Below are positions 5,391 through 6,930 of a DNA stretch of 6,930 bases, one piece after another. Made by a program: the position numbers and the translations under genes. The stretch is from contig CATYHY010000073.1 in assembly GCA_958407085.1 (NCBI GenBank), forward strand, positions 1-6,930. The letters run 5' to 3'. This DNA is from an uncultured Collinsella sp. Lineage in GTDB: Bacteria; Actinomycetota; Coriobacteriia; Coriobacteriales; Coriobacteriaceae. Each line of letters opens with the position of its first letter. Position 1 is the first letter of the stretch. The notes under the pieces were generated by a model. It worked only from the letters and a program-made list of their open reading frames with translations, made no database searches and was not told where the DNA came from.

Positions 5391-6674
5391 ATGTCACTTG
5401 CAGCTCAGCAATCGCTTGAATCCCATTACGTTATGCATACCTTTGGCCGCTCTCCGGTCGAGTTTGTCGAGGGTCACGGCATGAAGCTCACCGGCGACGA
5501 TGGCCGTGAGTACCTCGACTTTCTTGCCGGCATCGGCGTGTGCAGCCTAGGTCATGGCGACCCGGCTGTGCTCTCGGCGCTCGAGGCACAGACCAAAAAG
5601 CTCATGCATGTCTCCAATTACTTCTACATCGAGCAGCGCGGACAGGTCGCGGCGCTGCTGTCCAAGCTTGCTAACGACGACGTAGATGGTGCGCGCGTGC
5701 TTGCCGATGCCGTTGTCGCCGGCGATGAGACCACGGCAGCTGCTCTTGGTGCCCCGGCTGCGGATGAGCAGGTTTGGGAGACCTTCTTTGCCAACTCTGG
5801 CGCCGAGGCCAACGAGGGCTCGATGAAGCTCGCGCGCCTGTACGCCAAGCGTGCCGGTAATGGCGGCAACACCATCGTGTGCATGCGCGGCGGGTTTCAC
5901 GGCCGTACGCTCGAGACCATTGCCGCCACCATGCAGGATTGGCTGCAGGACAGCTTCCGCCCACTGCCGGGTGGCTTTGTGGCCTGCACGCCCAACGATG
6001 TCGATGAACTGCGTGCGATCTTTAAGCAGCTGGGCAGTGAAATTTGCGCCGTGATGCTCGAGCCGATCCAAGGTGAGAGTGGCGTGCACCCCATGACCGA
6101 GGAGTTTATGGCGGCGGCGCGCGACCTGGCACACGAAGTGGGCGCCGTGCTTATCGCCGACGAGGTCCAGTGCGGCATCTTCCGCTCCGGCAAGCCATTT
6201 GCATTCCAAACCTATGGCGTGGAGCCCGACATCATGAGCCTTGCCAAGGGCATTGCCGACGGCGTGCCCATGGGTGCCGTCGTGGCAAAGAAGGAGATTG
6301 CCGACGTCTTTAAGCCCGGCGATCATGGTTCGACCTTTGGCGGTAGCTGCTTGGCCATCGCGGCGTGCGCCGCGACGCTCTCCGCGCTCGTGCGCGGCGA
6401 TTATGCCGACCATGCTGCCAAGGTAGGCGCCTATATGGAGGCAAAGCTCGCCAAGCTGCCGCACGTGACCGAGGTACGTGGTCGCGGCTTGATGCTCGGC
6501 TGTGATTTGGATGATGCCGCGGGCGACGCGCATGGTGTTGTTGCCCGCGCGCTGGCCGCCGGTGCCGTGATCAACGCTACGGGTGCGCATACGCTGCGTT
6601 TCCTGCCGCCACTCGTCTGCGAGGAAGCCGACGTGGACAGTCTGATCGAGATCCTGTCGGGTGTTTTGGGCTAA
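5391..6674 (+). CDS. argD: Acetylornithine aminotransferase
   Basis: ArgD is a cytoplasmic class-III PLP aminotransferase that converts N-acetylglutamate semialdehyde plus glutamate to N-acetylornithine plus 2-oxoglutarate. Landmarks are LDFLAGIGVCSLGHGDP (42-58), FFANSGAEANE (132-142, phosphate-binding loop), GGFHGRTLETIAATM (167-181), EPIQGESG (224-231), LIADEVQCGIFRSG (254-267, Asp257 pairs with the PLP ring nitrogen), MSLAKGIADGVPMGA (282-296, Lys286 forms the Schiff base), DHGSTFGGS (311-319) and LRFLPPL (402-408). At 427 residues it exceeds the usual 380-405. The extra length is an Ala/Asp-rich insertion around residues 96-126, just before the FFANSG strand. The usual FGGNPLA reads FGGSCLA. 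AAGG at 5381-5384 is 6 bases before ATG 5391. Operon context supports ArgD over related enzymes such as ornithine or GABA aminotransferases. Confidence 0.95.
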   Translation: MSLAAQQSLESHYVMHTFGRSPVEFVEGHGMKLTGDDGREYLDFLAGIGVCSLGHGDPAVLSALEAQTKKLMHVSNYFYIEQRGQVAALLSKLANDDVDGARVLADAVVAGDETTAAALGAPAADEQVWETFFANSGAEANEGSMKLARLYAKRAGNGGNTIVCMRGGFHGRTLETIAATMQDWLQDSFRPLPGGFVACTPNDVDELRAIFKQLGSEICAVMLEPIQGESGVHPMTEEFMAAARDLAHEVGAVLIADEVQCGIFRSGKPFAFQTYGVEPDIMSLAKGIADGVPMGAVVAKKEIADVFKPGDHGSTFGGSCLAIAACAATLSALVRGDYADHAAKVGAYMEAKLAKLPHVTEVRGRGLMLGCDLDDAAGDAHGVVARALAAGAVINATGAHTLRFLPPLVCEEADVDSLIEILSGVLG

Positions 6675-6758
6675 CGCGGCGCAATAACTCAATTTGGACC
6701 GAGTTCCGGACTGCGGACGTGCCCTATGCGGCATGATTCAGCGGTCTGGAGCCCGTTT

Positions 6759-6790
6759 TGCCTTAGATTTGCTAAGGCAGGGAGACCTGC
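6759..6790 (+). other. Pair of overlapping, mutually exclusive hairpins downstream of argD
   Basis: Hairpin 1 pairs TGCCTTAG (6759-6766) with CTAAGGCA (6772-6779) around ATTTG, a perfect 8-bp stem. Hairpin 2 pairs GCAGG (6777-6781) with CCTGC (6786-6790) around GAGA, a GNRA-type tetraloop. They share bases 6777-6779, so they compete in an RNA. The region lies 85-116 bases past the argD stop. No T-run follows (the next bases are TGGTCAAAAAA), so these are not standard terminators on this strand. Confidence 0.4.
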
Positions 6791-6816
6791 TGGTCAAAAA
6801 ACATCAAATATGAGTA

Positions 6817-6837
6817 CTGTTACCGATTTGGTAGCAG
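6817..6837 (+). repeat. Inverted repeat containing the 17-base intergenic motif, copy B
   Basis: CTGTTACC (6817-6824) and GGTAGCAG (6830-6837) form an 8-bp inverted repeat with one G-T pair around GATTT. Bases 6818-6834 match the argC-argJ gap motif at 2867-2883 in 16 of 17 positions. The palindrome is weaker in that other copy, so the primary sequence rather than the fold appears to be shared. A looser relative, CGAAATGGTAGC, follows at 6870-6881. Confidence 0.45.
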
Positions 6838-6900
6838 CAATTTTGGACTAATAAGGCCAGATGGCAAGTCGAAATGGTAGCGCACAGAGATGTGGTGTAA

Positions 6901-6930
6901 GAGGCGGGGCATGCCCCGCCTCCGCCCTTT
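6901..6930 (+). terminator. Probable rho-independent terminator at the right edge
   Basis: GAGGCGGGG (6901-6909) pairs perfectly with CCCCGCCTC (6914-6922) around CATG, followed by CGCCCTTT where the window ends. The stem is strong and a T-run begins at the edge, but its length cannot be seen. It is 226 bases past argD. It could end the arg transcript, end a convergent gene beyond the edge, or act in a leader of the next gene. Confidence 0.55.

Noticed and set aside
5547..6734. Long (395-codon) open reading frame on the minus strand opposite argD
   Set aside because: It mirrors a confident argD in high-G+C DNA, where biased third positions keep the opposite strand open. The product is rich in His, Arg and Gly and shows no recognisable domain.
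6725..6742. ARG-box-like sequence TGCGG-CATG-ATTCA after argD
   Set aside because: One half-site is good (ATTCA) but the other matches only 3 of 5. It has no phased partner and no gene start is visible nearby; a match of this quality is expected by chance.
6861..6930. Small frame starting ATG 6861 behind AAGG and open to the right edge, possible arginine leader peptide
   Set aside because: It has only three scattered Arg codons, a weak ribosome binding site and reads through the terminator-like hairpin. The window ends before a stop can be seen, so it is not supportable.

Overview
The window comes from a high-G+C bacterium, most likely a member of the Coriobacteriia close to Collinsella. That is inferred from base composition, protein style and the argC-argJ-argB-argD order; no sequence search was run. 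All supported genes lie on the + strand and form two transcription blocks.

Left block (1-1624). The 3' part of an EcfT-type membrane subunit of an energy-coupling-factor vitamin/metal importer enters from the left edge. Two adjacent, clearly paralogous small proteins of the pyridoxamine-5'-phosphate-oxidase-like (FMN-binding split-barrel) superfamily follow. Gaps are only 30 and 44 bases, so the three are probably co-transcribed. A very long GC-rich hairpin 33 bases after the last stop (1562-1624) probably ends this block, although it lacks a clean T-tract.

Right block (1625-6674). This is an arginine (ornithine) biosynthesis operon: argC (N-acetyl-glutamyl-phosphate reductase), argJ (ornithine acetyltransferase / N-acetylglutamate synthase), argB (N-acetylglutamate kinase) and argD (acetylornithine aminotransferase). 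Together they make the acetylated pathway from glutamate to ornithine. ArgJ transfers the acetyl group from acetylornithine back to glutamate, so neither argE nor, if it is bifunctional, argA is needed. Upstream of argC are two ARG-box-like operators in the classic ArgR arrangement (5-4-5 palindromes, 3 bp apart, 21 bp centre to centre) with TGCAT-type half-sites. The genes are separated by 134, 81 and 69 bases and do not overlap. The argC-argJ gap contains hairpins and a T-run that could tune expression.

Tail (6675-6930). This is non-coding, lower in G+C than the genes, and dense in small inverted repeats. It ends in a strong GC hairpin followed by CGCCCTTT at the window edge, probably a terminator. 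A 17-base motif here recurs with one mismatch in the argC-argJ gap.

I see no phage, transposon, CRISPR, defence or clearly novel system. The most useful observations are regulatory (ARG boxes, leader hairpins, shared intergenic motif), plus a CxxC at the ArgC catalytic cysteine, an insertion in ArgD, and the tandem PNPOx-like pair beside ecfT.
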